The notes: generated by a model from the sequence alone, not told the origin. Positions 1-13,370 are shown, counted from the first letter of the stretch. The stretch is DNA of 64,000 nt from Muraenolepis orangiensis (GCA_027704905.1 CM051015.1:17262551-17326550), one strand, 5' to 3'. Numbers and translations are program-made.

Positions 1-1375
1 ATAACAACACATCGCCATTTCAGGGAGAGGGGCTCGGAGCTATCAGGTGATCAAGTGATCAAGTGGGCAGCGTCTCCACAGTCCGGGCTCTTATTTACCC
101 CGTAACACCAACTCAAATCGGTGTAATATTTGTGTGTAATGTGTATTTTGTGACCAATATACTTGGTCGGTGCGAATGACTTTTTCCAGCCCGGATTGAA
201 GAAAGAAAGAAAATTAATTGTTTCCCCCCCCCCACCTGCTGCGAGCTAGTCGGCTAGCTCGGTGTAAACACGTCCCAGGTAGGACCGCTGGCTTGTTTAT
301 TAGCAGTCGTGCGCTAAACGGATGGCGCACAGTACAGTAGTATGTGTTACATGCGTTGAGCTGAAAGGAAAGCACTAATTGTGCACATGGTGTTACATGG
401 ATGTCCTGGGGAGGGCGCTAACGAGTTGTACACATGACGTCCTTCTGACGCGTATGTTGCGTTAGCCGGATCGCATACACATGTATCTATGCGTTGTGAT
501 ACCTCGGATATATCTTGATACTTTCTAGATACAAATCACTATGGTCAATCTGTCTCTACCCACGCAATCCTAACCATGTTTCACGTAGACAATTAGTTTA
601 CTCGAGATAAACCTGAGTTGTTTTGGTTGGGGGGCAGAATGAGAATCAGCCGCCTCGCTTCTTCCAGCATGAAATGCCGGGCCCAGTGTGCGAACTATAC
701 CACGGTCTCCGGGGGAGCCGGGATTTTTTTTTTTGCGGGGGGGGGGGGGGGGGGGGGGTAAATGCTGATCCGTGCATTAATAGCAACAGTACAGACATAG
801 GCCTATTATAAAGAGAACATCTGTTGGTGCCACAGGTCTACATTTACATGAAACGTCCCGATGGATCATGGTCATGTCAACAGATTTCCCGAGCATGTAT
901 GGGCTACGCAAACTTCAATCAACTTGATAATAAATAATCCACGGACCACCAATGTAACGTTTGACTGTTTAATTAAATCAACTTAAGATGACTCAAAAAC
1001 GGGCTATAGCCTATTATGGCTGTAGCCCACACAGAGCCGAACACACGCGATAAGAGCAGCCAGCGGCACCAACCATGAACAATATTAATATTAATAATAC
1101 AGCTATAGCACAACACAACCCTCTCGCTGCCTGGAGAGACGCGACGCCACACACACAACGATGCACATAGCACTCATCATATCAGTATTTTAGAGAGCTC
1201 CCCCCAAATTTCACAAACCATGTTCCCAGGGGAGCTCATGTCACCACTAGGGGAGCTATAGCTCCCCCTGCTCCCCTCCAGTTCGCACCCTGGCCGGGCC
1301 ATGTGTCCCGCTGTCTGTACTTATAACACACGTTAACACATCTGTAACGCACGTAAAACACATCTATATCTTAGG
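1..1375. other. 5' flank of fbxl3, no gene seen
   Basis: No supportable ORF or RNA gene. A pure G run lies at 737-758. An AG at 1373-1374 directly before G-ATG looks like a splice acceptor, so the fbxl3 start codon probably sits at the head of its second exon with a non-coding first exon somewhere upstream, as in mammalian FBXL3. I could not place that exon or a core promoter with confidence. Confidence 0.5.
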
Positions 1376-3764
1376 ATGAAGAGGGTGAAAGGATACGACG
1401 ACGAGGAGGAAAGCGACAGCCCATCTCATGGAAGTCCGCCGGCGGAGGCTTGCAAAAAAGTCCGGACGCAGCCGAGCACCGAGGAACCGAGCACCGACCA
1501 AGAGGAGGAGGATGACCTAGGCTGCGACTGGACCCGGCTACCGCAGGAGATCCTCCTGCACATCCTCCAGTACCTCCCGCTGCTCCACCGGGCGTTCGCC
1601 TCGCGGGTGTGCCGCGGCTGGAACGAGGCCTTCCACATGCCGGAGCTATGGAGGTGCTTTGAGTTTGAGCTCAACCAGCCGGACAGCTCCTACCTGAAGG
1701 CCACTCACCCCGACCTCATCAAGCAGGTCATCAAGCGGCACTCCAACCATTTGCAGTATGTCAGCTTCAAGGTGAGCACCTGGCTTCACCCTGTATCTTT
1801 GGATGATGATGATGAGGAAGTCTGTCCGTTGATAAGACATTTTGTCTTATGAATTAAGGCTGGGCAATAATGATCAATGAACGCTGTGCCTGTCGCTTAT
1901 CGTCTTTGAACGGTTTTGTCGTCATGAAATAAAAATGTCGACATATGGTGATAACCCAGTTTTATAGTATAAATAAATTGCAATGAGAAGGTACGCCTGT
2001 AAAATCATCAAGTAGAAGGCACAAGAAACGTCAGAGAAAGGAAAACTAGTAGTAATATAAGTAATGGTAGTTTTTACTAGTAGTAAAAGTAAGCTTGAAA
2101 TGGCCATATCATTTAATGTAATGACAGTATACAGTGGCGACTTTCCTCCAGGTGGACAGCAGTACGGAGTCGGCGGAGGCTGCCTGTGCCATCCTTTCTC
2201 AGCTGGTGAATTGTTCTCTGAAAACCCTGGGGCTCATCTCCACCGCCAGACCCAGTTTCATGGAGCTGCCCAAGGTGCACTGAATGTGGCGACCTGACAG
2301 ATGCTTGATTAGGGTTCTTGAATGGAAGCCTTAACTGCTAACAATGGAAGCAAACAATGTTAACACAACCCTTATAGCACACAACCCATGTACAGTCTGC
2401 ATTTAATTTTGTGTGTATAGATGTTTTTTTAATGTTTTTGTATCTGATTTGTATTAGTTTACTCTGCTGCTGTGACACCCACACTTCTTATCTAGAGTCT
2501 GACTCTTAGTCAAGTGTACTGTAAGGGTTTTCCTTAGCTCCATCTTGGGTGAGTTCTGCACAGACTACTGGTATAAGGCTCTTTCTAACACCATCGTCTC
2601 TCTCTCTCCCCCAGTCCCATTTCATCTCGGCGCTGACCGTGGTGTTTGTGAACTCCAAGTCGCTGTCCTCTCTAAAGATCGACGACACGCCGGTGGACGA
2701 CCCGTCTCTGAAGGTGCTGGTGGCCAACAACCGCGACACCCTGAAGTTGTTGAAGATGAGCAGCTGCCCTCACGTCTCCCCGGCAGGTACGTCGAGGGGC
2801 CGCGGCTCTGCGCCAGTGGGCCAGGAGACACTTTGTTTATCGGGTTAGAGAATCCCGAGTTGCCGCCGTCAATTAAAAAAAATAAAAGGGGAAAAAGAGG
2901 GTTCCGTTTAATGGCTTCACTGGGTGAAATGGTTGTTAACTCGGTCATATGCAGCTTGCGTGGCAGACATAGTGGGAGGGGCCTGCTGCTGCGCAGGAAA
3001 CTAAAGCCATAAAACCTCTGCACATTTACACGGATGTCCGATGAGGTTCTCCTTAACTTCTTCAATAGAACAACTGTTGGAGTTGGTTCATAACTGTTTT
3101 TACATAAGTTTGTTGCTTTGCAGGGATCCTGTGCGTGGCAGACCAGTGCCACGGGCTGAGGGAGCTGGCGCTGAATTACCACCTCCTGAGCGACGAGCTA
3201 CTGCTGGCGCTTTCCTCCGAGACGCATGTGCACCTGGAGCACCTGCGCATCGACGTGGTGAGCGAGAACCCCGGCCAGCACTTCCACACCATCAAGAAGA
3301 GCAGCTGGGACGCCATGGTGCGGCACTCGCCCAAGTTCAACCTGGTCATGTACTTCTTCCTATACCAGGACGAGTTCGGGCCCTTCTTCTGCGAGGAGAT
3401 CCCCGTCACGCACCTCTACTTCGGCCGCTCGGTCAGCAAGGACGTGCTGGGCCGCGTGGGGCTCCACTGCCCCCGCCTGGTGGAGCTGGTGGTCTGCGCC
3501 AATGGCCTGCGCCCGCTGGACGAGGAGCTGATCCGCATCGCCGAGCGCTGCACGCAGCTGTCGGCCATCGGCCTGGGCGAGTGCGAGGTGTCGTGCGGCG
3601 CCTTCGTGGAGTTTGTCAAGATGTGCGGCCACCGTCTGTCCCAGCTGTCCATCATGGAGGAGGTGCTGATCCCCGACCACAAGTTCTCCCTGGACGACAT
3701 CCACTGGGAGGTGTCCAAGCACCTGGGCAGGGTGTGGTTCCCCGACATGATGCCCACCTGGTAA
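1376..3764 (+). CDS. fbxl3: F-box/LRR protein 3, complete, four coding exons
   Basis: Substrate receptor of an SCF (SKP1-CUL1-F-box) ubiquitin ligase; the family ubiquitinates cryptochromes CRY1/CRY2 and sets circadian period in the nucleus. Coding exons 1376-1771, 2152-2274, 2615-2786 and 3124-3764 join in phase with GT-AG introns to 443 residues (human FBXL3 is 428). An acidic, low-similarity N-terminus (1-50) precedes the F-box (about 51-97, DWTRLPQEILLHILQYLPLL), then leucine-rich repeats with near-complete identity to FBXL3. The C-terminus ends in MPTW; in FBXL3 the terminal Trp tail enters the cryptochrome flavin pocket. Residues such as FELNQPDSSYLKATHPDL fit FBXL3 better than its paralogue FBXL21. 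Whether this is the teleost a or b copy cannot be told. Donor 2275 (GTGCAC) is weak but keeps frame. Confidence 0.96.
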
Positions 3765-6600
3765 AGGCCCGGGACGTGGACTTCTTTGGTGGGCATGGGC
3801 TCAACTTTGCGTAGCACACTGACAACAGACCTATTATGCTCGAACCAGGGGAGTGCGGTCTGTGGCTGTAGCTTCACACCAGATGTTCCAGCGCTGTGGT
3901 GTTCCTCCCTCTCGATGGGGGGGGCTACGTTCCCAGAGGCTCTCTGCTGGACAGTCATCACACACCTCAGCAGCTGGATGTTTCTTATCGCTTTGTACAT
4001 TCGGGTTAGAAAGTAACTTTGTAGTACGCTTCTTGTAATCCGTATCGATACGCTCATTTGTATGGTCCTGTATGTACAGTATATATTTGAGATTATTTTT
4101 AATGTTGAGCAAAGATTCACGGTTCCTTTTTTGTGCAACTTTAGCATGTTGACACAGAATGCTACTGCCTGGCTTCTCGGTCAGAGGTAAGGAAAGTAAT
4201 TTAGCACTCAAACAAACTTACCTGTATATGGATTCTCACATGGAAAATGTTCTCAAAGGATGCTTTCCTTGTCTTATTTATGAGTATGGACAGATGCAAT
4301 TTATCCAGATATAGAAAAAAACTACTGAAAATAGTGTACATGACATTTAAATGATTACACTGCTATTCCTGTTCCTGATACATAAGATGAGCTGTTTTCT
4401 GACTACTTAAGAATCCTTTTCCAACAAAGTATTGCATACATTCAGGAATATAAGCTCATAGTCTGTAATTGCACTTAAAAGTCGTCCAAAATGTAATTAT
4501 ATCAAACAGAGAAATATGGTGTCGTTAAAGGCAACTAGCTGATTTTAAATTTTATATAAAAAAGATATATATTTTTTTTCTCCAAATGACCTTTGTTAAA
4601 TGGTCTTCCCCCAGCAAATGGCATCCATGTATTTTGAAGCTACCGAATAGAAGCCCTGGTCTTTGGGGTCATGCTGAGAGGAGGAGGAGGTGTTGGTGGT
4701 GGTGAGAGGAGAGCACATACCCAGACATCTGTGTGTCAAGTGAAGCTGTACACGGTGTTGTCGAAGGCTCTCCTGTACGTTCTGCTCCTCTGTACAGTTC
4801 TAAGCACCTTAAACCAAATGATGTAAAACAGATTCTTAACGGGGGTTTAACTGTGTAAACAAATGTCTATTTTCCCCCCAGGTCAGCATATGAAGGTCTT
4901 AACTTAGGGCTTTTCAAAGTCTGAGACTATGGGCCTCCCTGCAGACAAAGCTTCAGACTACACCAAATACTTAAAGGTCTGTCCTAATTAGGCATTTATT
5001 AGTTTCTGACTGAATAGTAAAATTCCCCCAAAAGGCTCTCCTTTACTTCCATTAACTTAGACCCTCCCCCCCCCACCCAGCCTGCCTCCACCTTTGAACA
5101 CCTATGTCTTAACTTAAAGCAATAGTTATTGAGGAAATATTAATATAATTAACTATATATATATATATTTTTTCTTTTAAACAAGCCCATTTTTGGTGGC
5201 GGCTTAAAAATAAACCTCCCCTTTTATAGGTCAATAGTGCACCGACAATCGTGTCTCTCAGGCCTCTGGGGGCATATATATGGCATATATATTATAAATA
5301 TATAAACAATGTATAGGTTTCATTGGTGTCTTCTGCTATTTGCCTATTTGTTACCGTGACCCTGGCTCTCTATTGGGGATACCTGGCCCTCCTACCTGCT
5401 CAGGTGTGTGCACGTTTGGGCGGGAAAGAGACGCTATACATCGAGTCACTCGATGCATGTTTCTGTCCTGTCACAGACATCCATTTGTTTCAGGAGGAAA
5501 TAATAAGAGGCTTGGCAAGTCAGATGAGTGGAAGGATTGTTTAGTTTTTTTCCTCTTCTGAAGGAAGTCAGAAATACATCTGTATATACAATACTGTGTG
5601 TTTGATTTAAGTAGAAAGTTAAGTTTCCATGGCCCACCATCTCGTGTATATGCTATAGCACAGTGTGCGTTTTACCTTTCGCTAGATGGAGTTTTGTTCT
5701 TCCTGTGTTCTTGTCACGAGCGTTAATTATTAGCCATGTAAGTTATTGATGTTTGAATACTGCTTTTGTCATTTGAACCGGTGGTTTTTCAGTTATGTGC
5801 ACTTTGAGCAGTCGGTATGATGAGCTTTTTAATGCTCCGCCTCTTTCTGTAGGTTTTCAGCTGCAGATTATCCATTTTATATTTGAGTAATCTCCGGTTT
5901 TACTTAATTTTTTATTTATTTGTATGTTTAATTCCTGTATTCCTCCCATTAGACACTAACATACGGTTGAATTATTTGAATGAATATTTAAAATGGATCT
6001 AACTCCCAAGTTGAGGATCCTTAATTTTTTGTTATGTTGGCAACAAAAGTTGAATAACTATGTCGTCTTCCTTAGTCACGCCTTTAACGTTACTGGGGAA
6101 TTGATAACCCATAGCAACATACAAATGACCAACTCCTCATCCCAATTAGTGTAGTCCAATTTTCCTGAAGTCAATTAAATCAAAGTCAACTGGGACTGTG
6201 GCAAATGTTTTGTCGGGTTTGCTTTACCGGTCGCCTGTCTTGAAATTAAATGAGTTGTGTTCATGGAATAAAGAATTGTGAATGTAAATGTTTCCCTCTT
6301 ATTCCTAAACAGTTGACTGAAATGAATGTTGACATCAAGCATGTTCAGGTATTGTCCCTCGGACAAGTCAATAACCCTAAGGGTAGGATTAGTAGTACTA
6401 ACTTCTAGTTACTTAGTAAAAGGGTTGTTTACTTGTGGAGCCGTCGGATTGACTTCTGATTGGTCAAGCTCTCGCTGAGCTGCTGTAGGCTAAAGGTTCT
6501 GGTGGCTCTATGGCGCAATTGCGATGGCTTGGCGTCATTCAATTTGATTTACCCCGGCCTTTTAAATGTGTAAGTTGATCATTGGGTTCTCCAGATATTC
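3765..6600 (+). other. fbxl3 3' UTR and downstream spacer
   Basis: No further coding signal. The sequence is AT-rich with TA-repeat patches (about 5150-5170 and 5272-5300). A candidate polyadenylation hexamer AATAAA lies at 5209-5214, giving a 3' UTR of roughly 1.45 kb if used; other A/T-rich sites exist. Short ORFs here (for example 5323-5561) show no recognisable protein. Confidence 0.4.
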
Positions 6601-6666
6601 ACCAGTATGTCTTGTCATGTAACGTGCATATGTCTTGTTGGTTTGCATTGGATTTAGTTTGTTTAT

Positions 6667-7073
6667 TTGGAGACTTCCTCCCAACTCTCCTCTACTGACC
6701 CCCGTCTCTGCTCTGCTTCATCTTATTGGTATCACATCTCGACCTGGGCACTGTTGCGTCTGTCAGACGCTGGCAAGGTGGAGGTGGAGAAGGCTGGCAA
6801 GGTGGAGGTGGAGAAGGCTGGCGAGGTGGAGGTAGAGAAGGCTGAGCTGAGACCATGTCCAAAGAGGAAAAGGGGGAAGAAGTCCATCACGCCCGCAAAG
6901 CCCACCAGTCAAGTGGCAGAGCCACCGACGGAGACCCAGGAGCAAGAGGCCAGTGTGGGCCCAGCCCCGCCGGGGGCAGCCCTGCTGTTGAACCAGACGC
7001 CTCCACCGTCCAGAAGGGGAAGAAGAAGAACAAGAAGAGTCTTGTTGTAGAGGCTGTCGTCACTCGGAGCTGA
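6667..7073 (+). CDS. small repetitive lysine-rich ORF, unassigned
   Basis: An open frame at 6667-7050 has three tandem 24-bp units (about 6770-6842) coding a VEVEKAG-type heptad/octad, then a basic stretch (KRKRGKKS) and a Pro/Gln/Glu-rich tail. A second frame, open to a stop at 7071-7073, ends in KGKKKNKKSLVVEA, which looks more protein-like than the end of the first frame. A frameshift between the two is therefore possible. It could be the 3' exon of an unrecognised gene, a decayed exon or chance. I do not recognise a family and see no convincing acceptor. Confidence 0.2.
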
Positions 7074-7110
7074 CGTCACTCGGAGCTGACGTCACTCGGA
7101 GCTGACGTCA
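7059..7110 (+). promoter_or_regulatory. three exact CRE palindromes in a 16-bp tandem repeat
   Basis: A 16-bp unit (GTCACTCGGAGCTGAC) is repeated three times. Each unit boundary creates TGACGTCA, the full cAMP-response element, at 7071-7078, 7087-7094 and 7103-7110. CREB/ATF family proteins bind this octamer. The array is about 3.3 kb downstream of the fbxl3 stop. The motif match is direct; any regulatory role is inference. Confidence 0.45.
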
Positions 7111-7129
7111 GAACCACCGATCGGTGGAT

Positions 7130-7570
7130 CGATTAGATTCTAATGTATAGTACAGTACAGTACAAAGAAAATAATTTAGCATCTAACCTTGAGTGCAAAT
7201 GTTGCAGTAAAGTGCATTGTAATATCATTTACAGTTTAAATGTACAGGTTAAAAGACAGTCTACTAGGTATTAAATGGGATATGAGCATAATAATAATAA
7301 TAATAATAATAATAGGTATATATACACACAGGTAAGTGAGTATTTAACAGGTAGTGATCAGTTATTGAAAGCAGGATAAATATGTATAAATGTAAACGTA
7401 TATACAAGTGAGCATATATAAATGTATGGCATATATAAATGTATATACAGGGGTAGGAGCAGTTCTATCAACAGATTTAAATATATATGGCAGGTACAGT
7501 AAACAGGTATCTTAGTAATAAATATGTAAACTATAGAGAGGTAGGTAGTTGTGATACAGTTTTTTACAGT
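7130..7570 (-). repeat. interspersed repeat of unknown family
   Basis: The reverse complement of this stretch matches two pieces elsewhere in the window. One is around 32520-32670 (shared text around GCACTTTACTGCAACATTTG). The other is intron 1 of the rsph1 copies, best at 34836-34960 (shared GATAGAACTGCTCCTACCCC). An ATT/ATA run lies at 7289-7313. The tail with CATTAGAATCTAA suggests a retroposon 3' end. No coding capacity is seen. Confidence 0.5.
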
Positions 7571-8114
7571 TAGTCAAAGACATTGGTTGGCTGATCTTTT
7601 TCTTTTTTTTAACGTTTTTATTTTATTTTCATTTCAAACATAGAACAGAACACTACAATATAACAATAATAATAATGACAATGACATTGACAACATCGAT
7701 GACAACGACACTAACAATAACAAGAACGACAGTGACAGTGAGAATAAAAAAAATAAAAACAATTCAAATAAAATAAAATAAATATGGCTCAAGTATGTGC
7801 GGTCATAGACATGTATAGTGGGAGTGACCCTAACGGAGTCGGCTCCTGGCCATTGTTAGGACAATCAGACTAAAATAGACTGTGTGCGCGGTGTGTGTAC
7901 GCGTGCTTTATATATGTGTGTTTTACCTATGTGTGTGTGCGTGATCTATGCGTGCGTTTTATGTGTGTGTGTTTAGTATGCCTGTGTATTTTATGTGTGC
8001 ATGTTTCTTGTGTGTGAGTGCATGTGTGTTCTGCGTGTGTGTGTGTGTGTACGTGTGCGCGTACATGCATGCACCTTTACAATCATTATGATATTCTCAG
8101 CAACGATACCGGCA

Positions 8115-11100
8115 TCAATGAGACAACACAGGGCAGTATTGGTCTATAGGGAGGCTATGGGTAATGGGGAAACCCACCGAGTACAGTGGCAGACAGTGCA
8201 GGTCCGATATGAGACAGATATGGGTCCCATATTTCATAGAAAGTGTCCAGTTTAGAGTGTAACATGCACGTGATGTATTCACAGGGAATGCAGGACATAA
8301 TATTGTGCCATGATCTCTTTGATGGGACCTCGTCCTTGATCCAGAATAAAATAATGTTTTTCCTAGCAGCAAATTGAACAGTCTCCTATGTTTGACGTTG
8401 GCAATATGAATATCTGGGAGGCCTAGTAAGAGGCACAGGGGGTCCAGTTCGATGGGGGTCCGGAATATATCAGATAGTTCCTCTACGACGTCGAGCCAGT
8501 AGCTCTGGAGCTTTACACAGGACCAAAAGCAGTGGACGTGGTTTCCAATCTCTATCTTGCATTTAAAGCAGAGTGGGGAAGCATTGGGATCCATTTGACT
8601 TTTAAGGGCAGGGGTTATATGAATGCGGTGTAAAATTCTAACTTGAATAGACTTGGTGCGGTTGCAAACCGAGATTTTTTTTGCATAGGTCCATGCATCC
8701 TGCCAGTCCTCATCCGTAATCTCTTTGTCTAGATCTTTTTCCCAAGAGTGTTTGGTGACAAGGGAGGATAACGATGAGTTAAGGTTTAGCGTACTATAGA
8801 AAAGAGATTTGTCTTTTGGAGAGCTGCAAGGAGAGGGCTTTCTCTACCTGCGAGGTGGAGCTATTGGTTAACAGTGAGGTGTCCTTAGTGATAAACTGTC
8901 TGATTTGTAAATATTTGAAAAATTCCGTTTTCAATAAGCCGTAACGCTGTTGTAACTGTAAAAAGGACATCAGGGTCTGACCATCAAACAGATCACCAAG
9001 ATTGAGAGGAGAAGTCAGTTTAGCTCGGCCCTCCACCTTACGGACGGTCCTCCAGGCCTTGATGGAGCATAGCGTGATGGGGTTAGAGCATAGTTTCCTA
9101 ACAGACTTAAAGTCTTTGATAAATAGTAGGTTCCACAAGGGGGACTTAGATTGTGAAGATTCAATGTCTAGCCAGGTTGAGAGTGGGTCTAGTTTAAACC
9201 AACCGACAAGCACCCTAAGGTGTGCTGCTAGTTGGTAATGTCTTATATTAGGCAGGTCCAGACCCCCATCAACGCCATCCATCTGTAATTTGGCCATTTT
9301 CAGACGTGGTTTCTTCCCATTCCAAATGAATGAGCTTAGCCAGCCTTCTAGCACCTTGATAACCTTGTTTGTCAGCAGCACTGGGATCATTTGGAGAGGA
9401 TATAATAGTCTAGGGAGTATGTTCATTTTAACGAGGGCTATCCTACCTAGCCAGGAGATTGGCAAAGGGGCCCATCTAACTAAGTCTGCCCTTATGGTGT
9501 CTAAGAGAGGGGGAAAGTTGGCCTTGAACAATGTATCAAACGTGGGTGTTACAAACACTCCCAAGTATACGAAGCCGGAGGGCGACCAACGAAATGGGAA
9601 GGGCTCGGGCAGGATCGGGATGGATTTCAGTGTCCCAAGTGGCATTGCTTCGGATTTGGAGAAGTTAATTTTGTACCCCGAGAAGGTTCCAAATGTGGAA
9701 ATCATCCGGGTTAGACATGGAATAGAAGAGTCGGGTTTGGATATAAAGATTAGTACGTCGTCTGCGTAAAGAGTGATTTTGTGCTCCCTTTCACCGACCC
9801 TAATACCTGAGATCACGGCCGACTGCCTTATAGCCTGAGCAAGTGGTTCTATGGCTATGTCAAAAAGTAAAGGGCTAAGGGGGTCCCCCTGTTGAAGGGG
9901 AAAGTTGTTAGACCTAAGTCCGTTAGTCAGGACCGCCGCCATCCGTGAGTTGTAAAGAACCCTGACCCAGTCAATAAAGGTGTCTCCTAGGCCAAATTCT
10001 GCGAGGGTTAGAAATAGATACGGCCATTCTACACGGTTGAATGCTTTCTCCGCATCAAGAGACAGCACCACAACGGGGTGGTCCATTTCGTGAGTCATTT
10101 GGATAATATTAAGGAGCCTTCTCATGTTGTCGGTAGAGTTCCTACCCTTAATAATACCTGTCTGATCTTCGTTAATAATGAAAGGGAGCACTTTTTCTAG
10201 ACGCATGGTCCGAATTAAGGAGGGATATAGGCCTATAGGAGGCGCACTTTTCCGGGCATTTTCCCTTTTTAAGGAGGAGACAAATATTGGCCTCCCGTAG
10301 GGACTGGGGTAATATTCCAACCTCAGAGGAGTGATTAAGCATTGCCAACAGGGGATCCAAGAGAATATGACTGAATTCCTTATAGAACTCGCATCTGAAC
10401 CCGTCCGGACCCGGAGCCTTACCAGATGGCATACCCTTAAGAGCGCACAGAGCCTCCTCCTTCGTAATTGGGGCGTTCAGGAGCAAGTTCTGAGCCTCTG
10501 ATACCTTAGGAAGGCGCAGATTAACAAAAAAGGAGTGCATGTCAGAGAGAGCACCATCGGGCCGTCCCGTTTTATAGAGTTGGGCGTAAAAAGAGGCGAA
10601 CTCTTTATTAATAGTTTTGGTGTCGAAGGACCTGACCCCATTTGAGTCCGAAATTGAGGATATTATTTGGGTGTCAGCCCTCTTTCTCGCCAAGTTGGCT
10701 AGACATCTGCCAGGTTTATCACCGTGTTCGTACATTCTCTGCTTGGCAAATTTAAGAGAGTATTCAGAGTCTTGGATCAGTAGAGTATTCAACGCAGTTC
10801 TGGTGGCCGTTAGCTCTATAAGCATAGTTGGGGTTGGGTTCGATACATGTTGATTTTCAAGGTCGGCCAGTTTGGATTCGAGAAATTTGCATTGTTCATT
10901 TTTCTTGCGTTTCTTGGATGATACGTAAGACATAATCAGTCCGCGAGAAAAGGCCTTAGATGTTTCCCAGAGCAGAGACGGGTTATCCGTAGAGCGTGAA
11001 TTAATTGAGTAGAAATTTTTTAATTCAGAGTCGAAATAGGAGATGAACCTATCATCCCTGAGGAGGGATGGGTTGAGACGCCAACGCCTCGATAGTGCTC

Positions 11101-11839
11101 TCTCTTCTGACAGGGAGTAGACCAGATATATAGGGGCGTGATCAGATAAGACAATACTTCCGATAGTACAGGACGAGACCAGAAATAGCTTAGAGGAAGG
11201 GATGAAAAAATAGTCTATTCTGCTGTAGCTCTTATGTGGGCCGCTAAGAAAGGTGAACTTCAGTTCGGAGGGGCAAAGGGTTCTCCAGACATCCGAGAAT
11301 CCAATGTCTGTACATAAAGAGGAGAGCATCTTAGCTTGCCTCGAGGGGGGAGCCGAACTGGGTGGGAGTTTGTCGAGAGACGGTATAAGGTGGCAGTTGA
11401 AGTCTCCGCCCACAAAGGCATTTTCAGAGGCCAGGCCGGTAAATTCAGTAAATACTTTGGATAGAAAGTCAGGGGAGTAGCCTGGGGGACAGTATACATT
11501 CATAAATGTCATTTCTTTACCCTTAAGAACCCCTTTAATAATCACATAGCGGCCTTGGCTATCTACAGAGGAAGTAATGGGTCTAAAGGAGAGATTTTTA
11601 TTAATCAATATGGCCACCCCCCTACTAAATGTAGAATAGTTTGTGGCGAAGACATGCCCCACCCAATTATTTTGGAGTTTAGCGGTGTCGTTGGGCCCCA
11701 TATGGGTTTCCTGTAAAAAAGCAATAGAAACATTCTCGTTCTTTAAAAAAGATAGAATCGCCTTCCTCTTCGCTAGTTTCTGAAGATCTCGAACATTCCA
11801 GGAGCAGAGCTTAAAGCTCTCAGAATTAGCCATAGCCAT
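8115..11839 (-). pseudogene. L1 ORF2 (endonuclease-reverse transcriptase), frameshifted
   Basis: Three open segments follow one another on the minus strand. 11839-10172 holds an APE-type endonuclease (CSWNVRDLQ, FLQETHMG, GGDFNCHL, SDHAPI) and the start of the RT (GMPSGKAPGPDGF). 10320-8794 holds the RT core (LSLDAEKAFNRVEW, QQGDPLSPLLF and the catalytic YADD in LYADDVLIF). 8594-8115 carries the C-terminal Cys/His motif (CFKCKIEIGNHVHCFWSC). The segments overlap or are offset at 10172-10320 and 8594-8794, so at least two frameshifts or indels block a full protein. Catalytic residues are still visible, so decay is fairly recent. The gene product nicks target DNA and reverse-transcribes its own RNA. 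Confidence 0.88.
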
Positions 11840-12598
11840 AGCATATTAGGGGATGTGTAGACAGAGCAGACCTGGAAAGGCCTGTGGGCACGCCAGATTC
11901 ACTTATTTTAAACACTAAGCACATGTACCTTGAGCTATACATAAAACAAACATTAATGACATCAAAAACATATAGAGGTGCGGAACCAGTGGGCTTTTCC
12001 CCAACATCACAGGGACTTACCAACATTCCCACAACCTTCAAACCTACCGTTCGTAGAACAATCTCTCAGTGGCTGTCTGCCACACTCCCATATACACAAA
12101 AAAAGTGCCTCAAAGTGTAGAGTAAACAAGAAAATTCAAATTAAACCATATAATATATTAGTAAGGTCAACAACTGAAGCCCAGAACAGGAACAATGGTA
12201 ACATTTTTTTTTTTTTATAAAAAGTAACTGCATGTAACTTCCATGCATGTCGCAACAGAACAGGTGAGCAGTACATCCACCAGGCCGGGAGGGGGCGATA
12301 CTTTGTCCGCAGGTCTGTTAACTCACATGGTCCGTTCAGAGTAGAGGTGTGACCGCGGGTGGCTAGCTGTATGTAGCCGACGCGGCCCGGCTGGCGCAGT
12401 CACGATACCCCAGTTCGTTAAATGTGTAAGCAACAGTAAACACATCCCGGTGGCAATGAACCAAAACACGGCGGGACGCTGGTGTAGCGCGTAAAAGTTA
12501 GAAACGTGGTCGAAATATCCGAAACAAAAATAGGTCACGTTTCTACCGAAACGGAGAGCTAGCGGTTAGCGCCCCAGCCCGTGGCATATGCTATAAAC

Positions 12599-13370
12599 CA
12601 GTGGTTCCCAACCTGGGGCCGCGCCCCCCTTGGGGGGGCGCCAAAGATCGCAGGGGGGGCGCCAGGCCTCAGATGATTTGAGGCCTAATATCATATTTCG
12701 ATTATTATTTTTTTTAATTTTTTTATTTTATTTTTTTTTACATATAATTGTAACGCAATACATGATTGTCGCTAAAAGCCTTGTCTCTACATTACAATAA
12801 AATATAGAAATTTATTGATTAATTTATTTTAATAAAAATTCTACAAATTAATCTGATACTCCTCCGATTCGCGCCAACATTGACGTTACTGTGTCAGCTT
12901 CCGTGGTAGTAACAGTTTGCTGTGCTTGCTAGCTAGCGACCAACTTCATAAGGTGAATATTTTGTCTAAAAATGTCTGAAAAACGTAAAGGAGATGACAG
13001 CTCATCTGCAATCAAAAAGAAAATGAGGACCTACCTAGAGAGCTATCTTAACTTAGGTTTCATGGAGGGAACGGACAAAACCCGCCCAGAGTGTGTGATA
13101 TGCAGAGAGAAGCTAGCCAACGACAGCATGAAACCCTGCAAAATGAAGAGACACCAACAGACCATGCACCCAGAAACGGTCGGGCGTGATCGGGACTTTT
13201 TCATAAAGAAACAACAGTTTGTTAGGGCTGGCAGTGATGTACAGAAGGCCACCGAGGCCTCTTTTGAATGTGCACTTTTAAAAGCAAAGGCAAAGTCCGG
13301 GGGGGGGGGGCGCAAATTCCAACAGGAGTCATTTGGGGGGGCTCTGGGTGAAAAAGGTTGGGAACCCCTG
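12599..13370 (+). mobile_element. non-autonomous hAT element nested in the L1
   Basis: The 772-bp element starts CAGTGGTTCCCAACCTGGGG and ends with the near-inverse (terminal GGTTGGGAACCCCTG). It is flanked by a perfect 8-bp target duplication, CTATAAAC, at 12591-12598 and 13371-13378, which is diagnostic of hAT. An ORF starting at 12972 codes about 105 residues with a BED-type zinc finger (CVICREKLANDSMKPCKMKRHQQTMH) as in ZBED/SCAND3-like hAT transposases. The catalytic domain is absent and a G run (13301-13310) follows, so this is an internally deleted derivative. Confidence 0.88.

Noticed and set aside
7860..8080. GT-rich stretch as an independent microsatellite
   Set aside because: It lies inside the 3' UTR of the L1 and is interrupted throughout.
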